Origin: Bog-950 sp046329515
GTDB lineage: Bacteria; Bacteroidota; Bacteroidia; Chitinophagales; LD1
Direction: 5' to 3'
NCBI GenBank assembly: GCA_046329515.1
Contig: JAXLUM010000002.1
Span: 1,054,001-1,118,000 of the forward strand
DNA: 64,000 nucleotides
Shown: piece by piece, positions 52,614-61,704 of the stretch
Numbering within the stretch: the stretch's first letter is position 1
Layout of the letters: the number at the start of each line of letters is the position of its first letter
Notes under the pieces: model-generated
Told to the model about the DNA's origin: nothing
The model's input: the letters and a program-made list of their open reading frames with translations, nothing else
The model's database searches: none
Made by a program: the position numbers and the translations under genes

Positions 52614-55480
52614 AATCCCGCACCTGCTTTGGGCTCCTGCTTCTTGTAGAATTTAAGATTGTAAGTAACCGTAACTAAAAGGTAGCGCTTCAGTACCTGT
52701 GTTTGCGTGTCCTCAATATAGGTATCGTTCACCGTTCTGCTAATGCCGCTGTTTTGGTTCAGTACATCATTAACACTGGCTTTAACCTCCAGCGATTTAT
52801 CCTTCAGGAATTTGTAACCCAGTGAAGCATTCCATAAGAAAATGTTTTGGTTGTAGCCTTGGGCAATACCGGCATACAGCGTGTTTTGCAGGCTGGTATT
52901 AAACACAAATCCTTTCCAGAACATCCAGTTAAAACGAAGGTTGGCATTGTGGGTGTAATAGTTGTTGTCAGATGTTTTCTGCAAGGTATTCTTCACAATG
53001 TTGTAGTTGCCGAAGTAGCTTAGCGTAAAATCTATTTTATCATTTATGTTGCTGCTAAGCACCACGCCGCCGTTAACCCCGTAAGTGTTGCTCCAGTTAC
53101 TAAGCGTGTTAATCAGGCTTGGGTTGCGGTTGTAAGTAAAGCCTGCATTAAAATTGATGTTGCATTTTATTTTAGTTATAGGTAGGCCGTAATTCAAAAA
53201 AGCATTAACGGTCATATTACCCTTGGTGTTCACCGGCTGTGTAAACTGCGAGCCTGCATGTAATACTACATCGCCGTTAAGCACAGTATCTTTTGTGGCA
53301 ATAATGGTAGAGTTGGCCACATAGTTTTGAGTGTAGTTGAATGAACCGAAAGCAAAAAACGATTGGCCCTTCTTGGTATTGGTAAACCCGTAGCGCGCCA
53401 TGGCAAAATGGGTGTAGGTTTGTTTCAGGTTCGGGTTGCCGGAACTAAGCAGCAAGGGATTACTGTTATCAATAACGCTTTGCAGTTGGGTTATACTTGG
53501 TGCTGAGGTAGAGGTGCGGTAATTAACGCGCAGGTTGCTGTTGTTTTTAAAGCGATAATTGAACTGCGCGCTTGGCAACACATTGAAGAAATCTCTGCGT
53601 GTGGTATAACTGTACGGAAACTGGTTACTGCCGGTAAGCAAGGCGTATTGCCCGTTAACACCAACCATTAAACTCCACTGCTTGCCTTTAACGCGGTAGC
53701 TAAGGCCACCGTTTTGTTTCATGTATTGGTTGTTGTATTTGTTGCTTAGCAGCGTATCTAATAAAGAATAATTGCTGCTTGTGGAGTCGTACCTGAAGGT
53801 TTCTTTGTCCGCCATGTTCCAGGTGTACGATGGCACATAGCTAATTTGTATCATGCCCGATTTACCTGCCGGCTCAGTATAGCTTATGTTGCCGTTTACC
53901 GTATAGCTTTGGCTGTTATTATCGGCCTGCTGGTTAATGGAGGTGTTGTTCAAGGTGTCGGCAAAAGTGTTAGCAGCTAGCTGATTGCTGCTGCCATCTT
54001 TATTATTGATAGTAGTTCCTGCGCTGATTGAAATAGTGCGGTATTGTTTTTTGAATTTGTGTTGCCACACCAAATCACCACTGGCAGTATACCCAAAGTT
54101 TTTAGAGTGATAGTTGCTTTGCGTGGTGCCTAACAGTTCCGTTTGCGCTATGCTGTTCTCACCCAATATATTGTTGGTTTGGTTGTTTTGCTGCGTGCTG
54201 AACTTTGGCGTGAATATTAAAGTATTCATAGAGTCTATGGTATACTCAACGCGAAGGTTAACGCGGTGGTTTATGTTGCGCGATGAATTTTGGCTGCTTT
54301 CTTTATAGTAGGTGGAACTATCGCCTGCATTAAAGTACTGACGCGTTAAGCTGCTGTTGTTGCTGTTGTTAGCCCAGTTAAAAAAGTAGCTGCCGGTAAA
54401 CTTCACCTTGTGCAGCTTACCCCATACATCACTATAGTTAATACCGCCGGAGTGCGTTGTAGTAATGCCTCCTTGTTGGTTAACCGTAAAGTTGTCTATT
54501 GCTGAATTGCCGCCGAAGCCGCCACCTCCTCCACCGCGTCGCCCTCCCGGGGGGCCTCCGCCCATGCCCATCATGCGTCCGCCGCCACCGGTTTGCCCGC
54601 TCATGCCCAAAATATCCTGAAAGGAAAAGTTCTGTTGATTCACGTTGTTAGAAAGTCCGATAAAGGATAAACGCCTGTCGCCTTTAAACCAGTTTACGTT
54701 AGCGCCTGCGCTATAGCGCGAGTCTGTCAGGTAGCCATAACCACCGTAAATTTTTCCAAACACTCCGTTATTCATATTGCCTTTGGTAACAATATTCATA
54801 GCCTTTTGAGAATTGCCGTCATCAAAGCCTGTAAAGTTCGATTGGTCGCTCATGCGGTCAAACACCTGCACGCGGTCCACCACATCTGCAGGAATATTTT
54901 TCAAAGCCATTGAGGCATCATCACCAAAATACTCCTTGCCGTCAATAGTAACTTTCTTCACCTGCTCCCCTTGTGCCTTTATCGTTCCATTCTCATTGGT
55001 AATACCCGGCATTTTGGTTACCAGGTCTTCCGCATTGGCATCGGGATTGGTTTTATAGGCTTTGGCATTGTAATCGGAAGTGTCATTTTTCTGCTCCACG
55101 CGCACCTCCTTCTCTATAACCTCTACACCGCGGATAAGCGTTGCGCCTTTCTTAACTTTTAAAATCCCCAGGTCTTTATCTGCGCCATTTACTCTTACAA
55201 ATTGCTCTGTGGTTTCGTAGCCAACGTACGTGATTTTTAGCTTGTAGCCACCATTGGCCACATTGGTAAAAGCAAATTTGCCGTCAAGGTCGCTTTGCAC
55301 TCCTTTCCAATCTGTTGAATCTTTAACTGAGGTAAGAATAATGTTTGCGCTAATTAGGGACGAGTTATCATCATTATCGGCAAGGCTACCGCTAAGCTTA
55401 AAGCCCTGTGCGCTTAGTGTTATGGTTAAAACCGAAAAAACAAAAAAGTAAAACCCCTTTATCAATAATCTCATCCTCAT
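52610..55480 (-). CDS. TonB-dependent-receptor-like outer membrane beta-barrel protein
   Basis: 956 aa. Signal peptide, an N-terminal carboxypeptidase-regulatory-like (CNA-B-type) domain (about 25-110), then a plug-like segment (TKMPGITNENGTIKAQGEQV, KKVTIDGKEYFGDDASMAL) and a large beta-barrel (Outer membrane protein beta-barrel family). Residues about 295-330 are a Gly/Met/Arg-rich insert (GMSGQTGGGGRMMGMGGG, then PPGGRRGGGGGG) in a predicted extracellular loop. The transported ligand is unknown. Divergent from, and probably unrelated to, the TolC operon. Confidence 0.85.
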   Translation of the reverse strand: MRMRLLIKGFYFFVFSVLTITLSAQGFKLSGSLADNDDNSSLISANIILTSVKDSTDWKGVQSDLDGKFAFTNVANGGYKLKITYVGYETTEQFVRVNGADKDLGILKVKKGATLIRGVEVIEKEVRVEQKNDTSDYNAKAYKTNPDANAEDLVTKMPGITNENGTIKAQGEQVKKVTIDGKEYFGDDASMALKNIPADVVDRVQVFDRMSDQSNFTGFDDGNSQKAMNIVTKGNMNNGVFGKIYGGYGYLTDSRYSAGANVNWFKGDRRLSFIGLSNNVNQQNFSFQDILGMSGQTGGGGRMMGMGGGPPGGRRGGGGGGFGGNSAIDNFTVNQQGGITTTHSGGINYSDVWGKLHKVKFTGSYFFNWANNSNNSSLTRQYFNAGDSSTYYKESSQNSSRNINHRVNLRVEYTIDSMNTLIFTPKFSTQQNNQTNNILGENSIAQTELLGTTQSNYHSKNFGYTASGDLVWQHKFKKQYRTISISAGTTINNKDGSSNQLAANTFADTLNNTSINQQADNNSQSYTVNGNISYTEPAGKSGMIQISYVPSYTWNMADKETFRYDSTSSNYSLLDTLLSNKYNNQYMKQNGGLSYRVKGKQWSLMVGVNGQYALLTGSNQFPYSYTTRRDFFNVLPSAQFNYRFKNNSNLRVNYRTSTSAPSITQLQSVIDNSNPLLLSSGNPNLKQTYTHFAMARYGFTNTKKGQSFFAFGSFNYTQNYVANSTIIATKDTVLNGDVVLHAGSQFTQPVNTKGNMTVNAFLNYGLPITKIKCNINFNAGFTYNRNPSLINTLSNWSNTYGVNGGVVLSSNINDKIDFTLSYFGNYNIVKNTLQKTSDNNYYTHNANLRFNWMFWKGFVFNTSLQNTLYAGIAQGYNQNIFLWNASLGYKFLKDKSLEVKASVNDVLNQNSGISRTVNDTYIEDTQTQVLKRYLLVTVTYNLKFYKKQEPKAGAGF

Positions 55481-55616
55481 TTATATTACGATTACAAACT
55501 ACCGTAAATGCTTAACTACCGCCTTGCATTTTAGCATTTATTAAATAAAACCTTTTTCCCTCTATCGGGTTCAATCAAGAGGTTAAGGCCGATACTTTAT
55601 CGGTAAAGTGGGGCTT

Positions 55617-56912
55617 TTATTTTACCAATTCGCCCTGTAAACGCAACAGCTCATTCTCGGCCACCTTAGCGCCGTAGCGGGCATTTACCAGCCTTGTGCG
55701 GGCATCAACATAGCTTATTTGCGCTTCGCGCAATTCAATTGAAGTAGATTGGCCTAAACGGAAACGTTCCAAAGCAATTTTCTGGTTTTCATCCGCCAAC
55801 TGTATGTTCTCTTGCTCAAGCGCCAATAATTCTTTTGCATCCTGGTAATCGCGTAAAGCACTATAGTAACTCAGCTTTACCTGGAAACGCGCCCGCTCTA
55901 AATTGAATTGACTGTTCAGTATATTAATAGAAGCAATCTTAACCTCGCGCAGGGTGTTTAAACCATTAAATAACGGTATGTGCAGGGTAAAGCCTGCGTT
56001 TAAACCATAGGCCTGGTTGAAAAGAGAAAACCCAGCCGAGTTTTGGGCACGGCTATAACCATAACCAACAGTGCCGGTTAAATCTGGCAGCAGAAAAGAG
56101 AAGGCTTCCTTCTTTTGGTATTTGGCAACATCCACATTTTTCATGGCTGCCTGTAACTGAAAGTTTTTGTTGTCAAGGTCTGCAGATAAACCCAAATCAG
56201 GATTAACCGGTATTGTATCTAATACATCAAAATCCGTTTCGGCGGCGCGCGCTAAAAGCGCATTTAAAGCGGCCTTGCGTTGGGTTATTACTTTACGTTG
56301 ATTAATGGCGTTGCTCTTTTGGGCGTTCAGGTCAACCTTAGCTTGCAGCAAATCTGTTTTGCCGGCAGTACCTACCTGAAATTTCATATCCGCCAATTTT
56401 ACGCGCTCTTCAGAAATACTGATTGCTTCCTGTATGGCTACCAGTTGTTGCTTGGCCCCAACAATACCGTAATAACTGTTCAGCACATCGGCTACTGCTG
56501 TTTGTAGTTGGTCCTTGTATTGTAACTCACCAATTTCTTCCAGTTTGTTTAACCGGCCTTTAGTGGCAAACATGCGCAGGCCATCAAACAAAGTCCAGTT
56601 TAAAGCTACGCTTGCACCAACAGTATTGCCGCTGGCGTTATTTTTCTTTATCTCGGTACCGGTTGTAAGTTTCTGGTTCAGGTTATTCAATACATAGTTA
56701 TCCGTTACGTAGGCATCTACACGCGGCAGCATGCCCGCATTGCCAACTGTGTTGTTGCGCGCAGCAATTTCCGCTTCATTCTTTGCCAGCAGAATATCAT
56801 AGTTGTTTTTAAGCGCCAGCTCCACCGCTTGTTCAGGCGTAAGCACGCCTTGCGCAAAGGTTTGCGCCCCGCAAAACACTACCACCAAACATATTATTAA
56901 CCTACTCCGCAT
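55617..56912 (-). CDS. TolC-family outer membrane efflux protein
   Basis: 431 aa. Signal peptide (VVFCGAQTFAQ), then two TolC repeats of long helices with beta strands (LTPEQAVELALKNNYDILLAK at the start, NAGFTLHIPLFNGL in the second). Forms the outer-membrane duct of a tripartite pump. It overlaps the RND gene by 11 bp and is the third gene of the MFP-RND-TolC run. Confidence 0.92.
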   Translation of the reverse strand: MRSRLIICLVVVFCGAQTFAQGVLTPEQAVELALKNNYDILLAKNEAEIAARNNTVGNAGMLPRVDAYVTDNYVLNNLNQKLTTGTEIKKNNASGNTVGASVALNWTLFDGLRMFATKGRLNKLEEIGELQYKDQLQTAVADVLNSYYGIVGAKQQLVAIQEAISISEERVKLADMKFQVGTAGKTDLLQAKVDLNAQKSNAINQRKVITQRKAALNALLARAAETDFDVLDTIPVNPDLGLSADLDNKNFQLQAAMKNVDVAKYQKKEAFSFLLPDLTGTVGYGYSRAQNSAGFSLFNQAYGLNAGFTLHIPLFNGLNTLREVKIASINILNSQFNLERARFQVKLSYYSALRDYQDAKELLALEQENIQLADENQKIALERFRLGQSTSIELREAQISYVDARTRLVNARYGAKVAENELLRLQGELVK

Positions 56913-59900
56913 TCTTCGCAGTATTACTTTTTCTAATAGACATAAACGAATACATAGCCGGTATTACAAACAGCGTAAGAATTAATGAGAACATAATACC
57001 ACCTATAATTACTATACCCAGCGGCACGCGGCTTTGCGCACCTGCACCCAGGGCAAGGGCAATAGGTAAAGCGCCCAAAGCAGTTGCTATACTGGTCATT
57101 AAAATCGGGCGCAAGCGAAGGGCTGCTGCATCAACAACAGCAGTCATTTTATCTTCACCTTCTTTACGTTTGTGGTTGGCAAATTCCACAATCAAAATAC
57201 CGTTTTTGGTTACAAGGCCAATCAACATAATAATGCCTATTTGCGAGAAGATGTTCAGCGTTTGGTTGAACATCCATAAGCTTAACAACGCACCGGCAAA
57301 AGCCAGCGGCACGGTCACCATTATAATGAACGGATCAATAAAGCTTTCAAACTGTGCCGCCAGAATCAGGTAAATTAAAACCAGCGCAAGCCCTAACGCA
57401 AAAAGAATGTTAGAAGAACTCTCTGCATAATCGCGCGAAGGACCGCTTAAGTCTGTGCTAAAGCTTTCGTCCAACGTTTTGGCTTTAATGTCGTTCATGG
57501 CCTTTATAGCTTCACCCATAGTAACACCCGGCGCAAGGCCCGCTGATACTGTTGCCGACTTATAACGGTTGTAGTGATACAATTGCGGCGGATTACTTTG
57601 CTCCACAATCTTAACCACGTTATCTAATTGTATTAACTCGCCTTTGTTGCTTCTAACGTAAAATGACTTTAAGTCAACAGGCTCATCGCGGTTTTCTCTA
57701 TCCACCTGCCCAATAACCTGGTATTGTTTGCCATTCATAATAAAGTAACCCAACCGGCGCCCGCTCAGTGCTAACTGAAGCGTTTGTGAAATATCCAATA
57801 CACTAACACCAAGTTCGTTGGCTTTTAAACGGTCAATGGTAATTTGTAATTCAGGCTTATTGAATTTCAGGTTTACATCCACCCCCTGAAAGGCAGGATT
57901 TTTACTCGCTTCTTCCAAAAATTTAGGAAGTGCCGTTTTCAGCTTATCAAAATTCAGGTTTTGAATAACGAATTGCACAGGCAGGCCAAAACGCGCAGCA
58001 CCACCGGTTGAAATAGTTTGCTCCTGTATAGGGAACGCCTTACCCTCGTTAAAGCGGCCCATGTTTTTAGCCAGGTAGCCCACAATCTGTTGCTGCGTGC
58101 GTTTGCGTTCATTGGGTTCGCTCAAGCGCACGCGTACAAAACCGGAGTTTACTGAACCTGAACCGGCAAAGCTTGGTGCAGTTACACTCAATACAATTTC
58201 ACTTTCAGGAACGGAGTCCATCATAAACACCACCAGCTTATCCATATAGCGGTCCATGGCATCGTAGGAAGTTCCCTCAGGTGTTGAAACTGCCATGCGA
58301 AATACACCGCGGTCTTCAAGCGGAGCAAGCTCACCGGGTATAAATTTGAAGAATACCCCAATAAGCACTACGCATACTATTAAGATAGCAAAGGCCACCC
58401 AACGCACTTTCATAAACCCTTGCAGTATTTCTCTGTAGCCATTATCCATAGCTTCAAAGAAGGGTTCTGTTTTGGTATAGAACCAGCTGTGCTTGTGTTC
58501 ACTCTTGGTCATTAATACGTTTAGTACCGGCGTTAACGTAAGTGATACAAAGGCAGAGATTAAAACCGCACCTGCCAGCACAATACCAAACTCGCGGAAT
58601 AAGCTGCCCACAAAACCCTGTAAGAAAATAATAGGAAGGAACACAACAGCCAGCGTAATAGAAGTAGCAATTACAGCGAAGAAGATTTCGTTAGAACCTT
58701 TCTCTGCCGCCTCATGTTTGTTCATGCCGGCCTCCAGCTGCTTAAATATGTTTTCCGTTACCACTATGCCATCATCCACCACAAGGCCGGTAGCCAATAC
58801 TATGGCCAGCAGTGTTAAAACATTTATGGTAAACCCGGCTACATACATTATAAAGAAAGCGCCCACCAACGATACAGGTATATCAATAAGCGGCCGTATA
58901 GCAATCAACCAATCGCGGAAGAAGAGGTAAATAATAATTACCACCAACCCGAAGGCAATAGCAATAGTCTCGCCCACTTCCGTAATGGAACGCTTTACGA
59001 ATTTGGTTTGGTCCAGCGCTATATCCAGTTTAATATCTTCAGGTACATCCTTCTTAATTTGATCATAGCGCTTATAAAACTCATCAGCAATTTCTATATA
59101 GTTTGAGCCCGGCTGCGGCACTACCGCCAGCGCCACCATGGGCACTCCCGATTCCTTCAAAATAGTTTCCTCTATTTCGGGCCCCAGCATTACTTCCGCC
59201 ACATCACGCAGGCGTATCACTTCGTTTTCGCCACTCTTTAATATCAGGTTATTAAAGTCATCTTCTGATTCTAATCGGCCGAATGTTTTAACCGTTAACT
59301 CCGTATTGTTACCATATACTTTACCTGCGGGTAATTCAATGTTCTCTTTATTCAGCGCAGCTTCAATGTCAGAGAAGGTGAGTTTGTAAGCGGCCAGCTT
59401 CATAGGGTTAACCCATAAGCGCATGGCGTATTTTTTTTCACCCCACACCTGTACGGTACTAACCCCGGGTATGGTTTGTAATCTTTCCTGCAATACGTTT
59501 ACTGCATAGTCGGTTAGCTGCAAGGCGTTTTTGGTATTGCTCTGTACCGTCATAGATATGATGGCATCAGAATTGGCATCCGCTTTTGTTACTACCGGAG
59601 GCGCATCAATGTCCTGCGGCAATTGCCGTACTGCCTGCGACACTTTATCGCGCACATCATTCGCAGCTGCTTCAAGGTTAGAGCCCAGATTAAATTCTAC
59701 AGTAATTACGCTTGATCCCTGGTTGCTGGAAGAAGAAATGGTGCGTATGCCTTCAACACCGTTAATGGCCTTTTCCAGCGGCTCAGTTATCTGCGATTCT
59801 ATAACATCGGCATTGGCGCCGGTGTAGTTGGTACGCACCGTAATAATAGGCGGGTCAATGGAAGGATATTCCCTAACCCCCAAAAACTTAAAACCTATAG

Positions 59901-59976
59901 CACCGAACAACACAATAATGATGCTCATTACTATTGCCAGTACCGGCCTGCTTAAACTTAAACTCGGTAAACTCAT
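56902..59976 (-). CDS. RND multidrug efflux permease (HAE-1 family)
   Basis: 1024 aa, normal for AcrB/MexB-like pumps. Twelve transmembrane helices and two large periplasmic loops. Visible marks: GVREYPSIDPPIITV near the N-terminus, proton-relay segment VVDDGIVVTENI in helix 4, and GPSRDYAESSSN. Proton-driven export of drugs or lipids, working with the adaptor at 60516 and TolC at 55617. It is separated from the adaptor gene by an inserted GxxExxY cassette (59998-60512). Confidence 0.95.
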   Translation of the reverse strand: MSLPSLSLSRPVLAIVMSIIIVLFGAIGFKFLGVREYPSIDPPIITVRTNYTGANADVIESQITEPLEKAINGVEGIRTISSSSNQGSSVITVEFNLGSNLEAAANDVRDKVSQAVRQLPQDIDAPPVVTKADANSDAIISMTVQSNTKNALQLTDYAVNVLQERLQTIPGVSTVQVWGEKKYAMRLWVNPMKLAAYKLTFSDIEAALNKENIELPAGKVYGNNTELTVKTFGRLESEDDFNNLILKSGENEVIRLRDVAEVMLGPEIEETILKESGVPMVALAVVPQPGSNYIEIADEFYKRYDQIKKDVPEDIKLDIALDQTKFVKRSITEVGETIAIAFGLVVIIIYLFFRDWLIAIRPLIDIPVSLVGAFFIMYVAGFTINVLTLLAIVLATGLVVDDGIVVTENIFKQLEAGMNKHEAAEKGSNEIFFAVIATSITLAVVFLPIIFLQGFVGSLFREFGIVLAGAVLISAFVSLTLTPVLNVLMTKSEHKHSWFYTKTEPFFEAMDNGYREILQGFMKVRWVAFAILIVCVVLIGVFFKFIPGELAPLEDRGVFRMAVSTPEGTSYDAMDRYMDKLVVFMMDSVPESEIVLSVTAPSFAGSGSVNSGFVRVRLSEPNERKRTQQQIVGYLAKNMGRFNEGKAFPIQEQTISTGGAARFGLPVQFVIQNLNFDKLKTALPKFLEEASKNPAFQGVDVNLKFNKPELQITIDRLKANELGVSVLDISQTLQLALSGRRLGYFIMNGKQYQVIGQVDRENRDEPVDLKSFYVRSNKGELIQLDNVVKIVEQSNPPQLYHYNRYKSATVSAGLAPGVTMGEAIKAMNDIKAKTLDESFSTDLSGPSRDYAESSSNILFALGLALVLIYLILAAQFESFIDPFIIMVTVPLAFAGALLSLWMFNQTLNIFSQIGIIMLIGLVTKNGILIVEFANHKRKEGEDKMTAVVDAAALRLRPILMTSIATALGALPIALALGAGAQSRVPLGIVIIGGIMFSLILTLFVIPAMYSFMSIRKSNTAKNAE

Positions 59977-59997
59977 ACTTTATCCTCTTTACCACTT

Positions 59998-60512
59998 TAC
60001 CACATAGGCAGATAGACACATAGGTTAATATGTATCAAATGCCTTTATGATTAAGCGTCGGGTATTAACCGATACAATTCATTCACTAATGTTTTCTGCC
60101 CCTCTTTAAAAATGTTACTACAGTTAAAATTGATAAGTATGCCCTTAGGCTTCTTAAGCAACTTCATATAGGTCAATAACTGAGCATCATGTATTGGGGC
60201 CAAACAATCAGCAACCTTTAATTCTACAACTATAATATCCTCAACAACAAAATCGCTTCTTAACTCCGACTGAAGCTGCAATCCTTTATATGCCAGGGGT
60301 ATTCTTAATTCTTCAACAAACTTTATCTGCCGCAACGAAAACTCCTTAGCTAAACACTTCTGATAGATATTCTCCAGTAGGCCGGGCCCTAGCTCTTTGT
60401 GCACCTCAATAGCCGCACCTACAATGTTATAGGTCAACTCATCAAGTTGCTTTTTGCTGGTCCCTTTATTAGCTATAAACATCTATCTATGTTTCTATGT
60501 GCCTATGTGGTA
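59998..60512 (-). mobile_element. GxxExxY nuclease cassette bounded by 27-bp imperfect inverted repeats
   Basis: The left arm 59998-60024 (starts TACCACATAGGCAG) and the right arm 60486-60512 (ends GCCTATGTGGTA) are inverted copies matching at 24 of 27 positions. They enclose a single gene and occupy almost the whole gap between the RND and adaptor genes of an efflux operon. The arms match the repeats at 23894-24100. No target duplication was seen. Confidence 0.55.
60051..60482 (-). CDS. GxxExxY-family (PDDEXK_3) protein
   Basis: 143 aa. The defining motif is G34-x2-E37-x2-Y40 in GPGLLENIYQKC. The nuclease-like core D77 with E87-L-K89 (SDFVVEDIIVVELKV) fits a PD-(D/E)xK fold, and the C-terminus ends in GILINFNCSNIFKEG. 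The family is abundant and multi-copy in Bacteroidota; its biological role is not established. It lies inside an efflux operon, same strand, so it should be co-transcribed. Confidence 0.9.
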   Translation of the reverse strand: MFIANKGTSKKQLDELTYNIVGAAIEVHKELGPGLLENIYQKCLAKEFSLRQIKFVEELRIPLAYKGLQLQSELRSDFVVEDIIVVELKVADCLAPIHDAQLLTYMKLLKKPKGILINFNCSNIFKEGQKTLVNELYRLIPDA

Positions 60513-60515
60513 CAC

Positions 60516-61580
60516 TCACTCCACCACTTTAGTAACCTTAATACCCATGCCGGGCTTAACATACATTATTGCGGTGGTTACCACGGTATCACCTTCACTA
60601 ACACCATCCGTAATTTGTATGTACGATTCACTTCTCACGCCTGTTTGCACCACACGAAACTCTGCCTTGCCGTCTTTAACCACAATCAGTTTTTTATTGC
60701 GGGCTTCCGGTATTATGCTTTGTGTAGGCACCATAAAAGCATTCTCAATGCCTTGCAGACCTAAATCAATTTTTGCAAATGCGCCCGGGTACAGTTTTGC
60801 TTTTGCATTTTGCACCTGTGCGCGTATTTTAATGCTGCGCGTGGCTTCATCAATTTTTGGTTCTATCGCAAACACCTTTCCGTTAAAGGTTTCATCCTGT
60901 CCGTCTACCGTAAACTTAATTACGTCACCTACATGTACCGCAGTAGTATATTTTTCAGGCACCGTAAAATCTACCTTCAGTTCATCAACCTGTTGAAGTG
61001 TGGCTATAGTAGTGGCAGGCGAAATAACCGCGCCAAGGCTCACATTCTTTAAACCAACAACGCCGCTAAAAGGCGCACGAACTTCCGTTTTTGCTATGGC
61101 CGCTTCTGTAATCTGCATGTCTGCATCAATATTATCCAGTTGCAACACCGCATTATCATATTCTTGTTGGCCTATTCCGTTTATAGCTAACAATTGTTTT
61201 AGGCGTTGAACGGTTTTATCCGCAGTTACACGTTGCACCTGTAATTTTTTCAATTGTGCCTGCAGGTCTGCATCATATAACTTAACCAATAAGGCGCCTT
61301 TGCTAACCGGCTTACCTTCCTGTAAATTCAATACCGTAATTTTTCCCGAAACCTCAGGGTGTAGCTCCACATCTTCATACGCCAGTAAGGTGCCGGAAGC
61401 CATTATGTTATTGCTCAGGCTCTTTGGTTTTACAACGTAAGCATTCACCGCCATTTCTTTTGGCGGGCCACCTGCAGGTGCGGGCGCACTTCCTTCTTTT
61501 GGATGGAGAACTTTATTGTAAACTATAATACCGGCAATTAGCAACACCAGTGCTACAATCACCCAGGTAAACTTTGACAT
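60516..61580 (-). CDS. RND efflux periplasmic adaptor (MFP)
   Basis: 354 aa. An N-terminal membrane anchor (6-24) and Pro/Gly linker are followed by lipoyl/barrel-sandwich halves (ELHPEVSGKITVLNLQEGKPV and VRAPFSGVVGLKNVSLGAVI) around a helical hairpin, then a beta-barrel and membrane-proximal domain. Connects the RND pump to TolC. First gene of the operon; the RND gene follows only after the inserted nuclease cassette. Confidence 0.93.
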   Translation of the reverse strand: MSKFTWVIVALVLLIAGIIVYNKVLHPKEGSAPAPAGGPPKEMAVNAYVVKPKSLSNNIMASGTLLAYEDVELHPEVSGKITVLNLQEGKPVSKGALLVKLYDADLQAQLKKLQVQRVTADKTVQRLKQLLAINGIGQQEYDNAVLQLDNIDADMQITEAAIAKTEVRAPFSGVVGLKNVSLGAVISPATTIATLQQVDELKVDFTVPEKYTTAVHVGDVIKFTVDGQDETFNGKVFAIEPKIDEATRSIKIRAQVQNAKAKLYPGAFAKIDLGLQGIENAFMVPTQSIIPEARNKKLIVVKDGKAEFRVVQTGVRSESYIQITDGVSEGDTVVTTAIMYVKPGMGIKVTKVVE

Positions 61581-61704
61581 CGCTGAAATTTAACCCCGCA
61601 AAAGTGAACAAATTTGCATAAGTCGGTCTGATAAATATATGTTGTAACGCACAATTTTAGGTTTTTTTGTACTCGTTAACACACACTTTTCCGCTTACGC
61701 TTTT

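Noticed and set aside
55589..55603. CCGATA-CTT-TATCGG hairpin after the TolC gene
   Set aside because: Perfect 6-bp stem but no T tract on the TolC strand, so it was not called a terminator.
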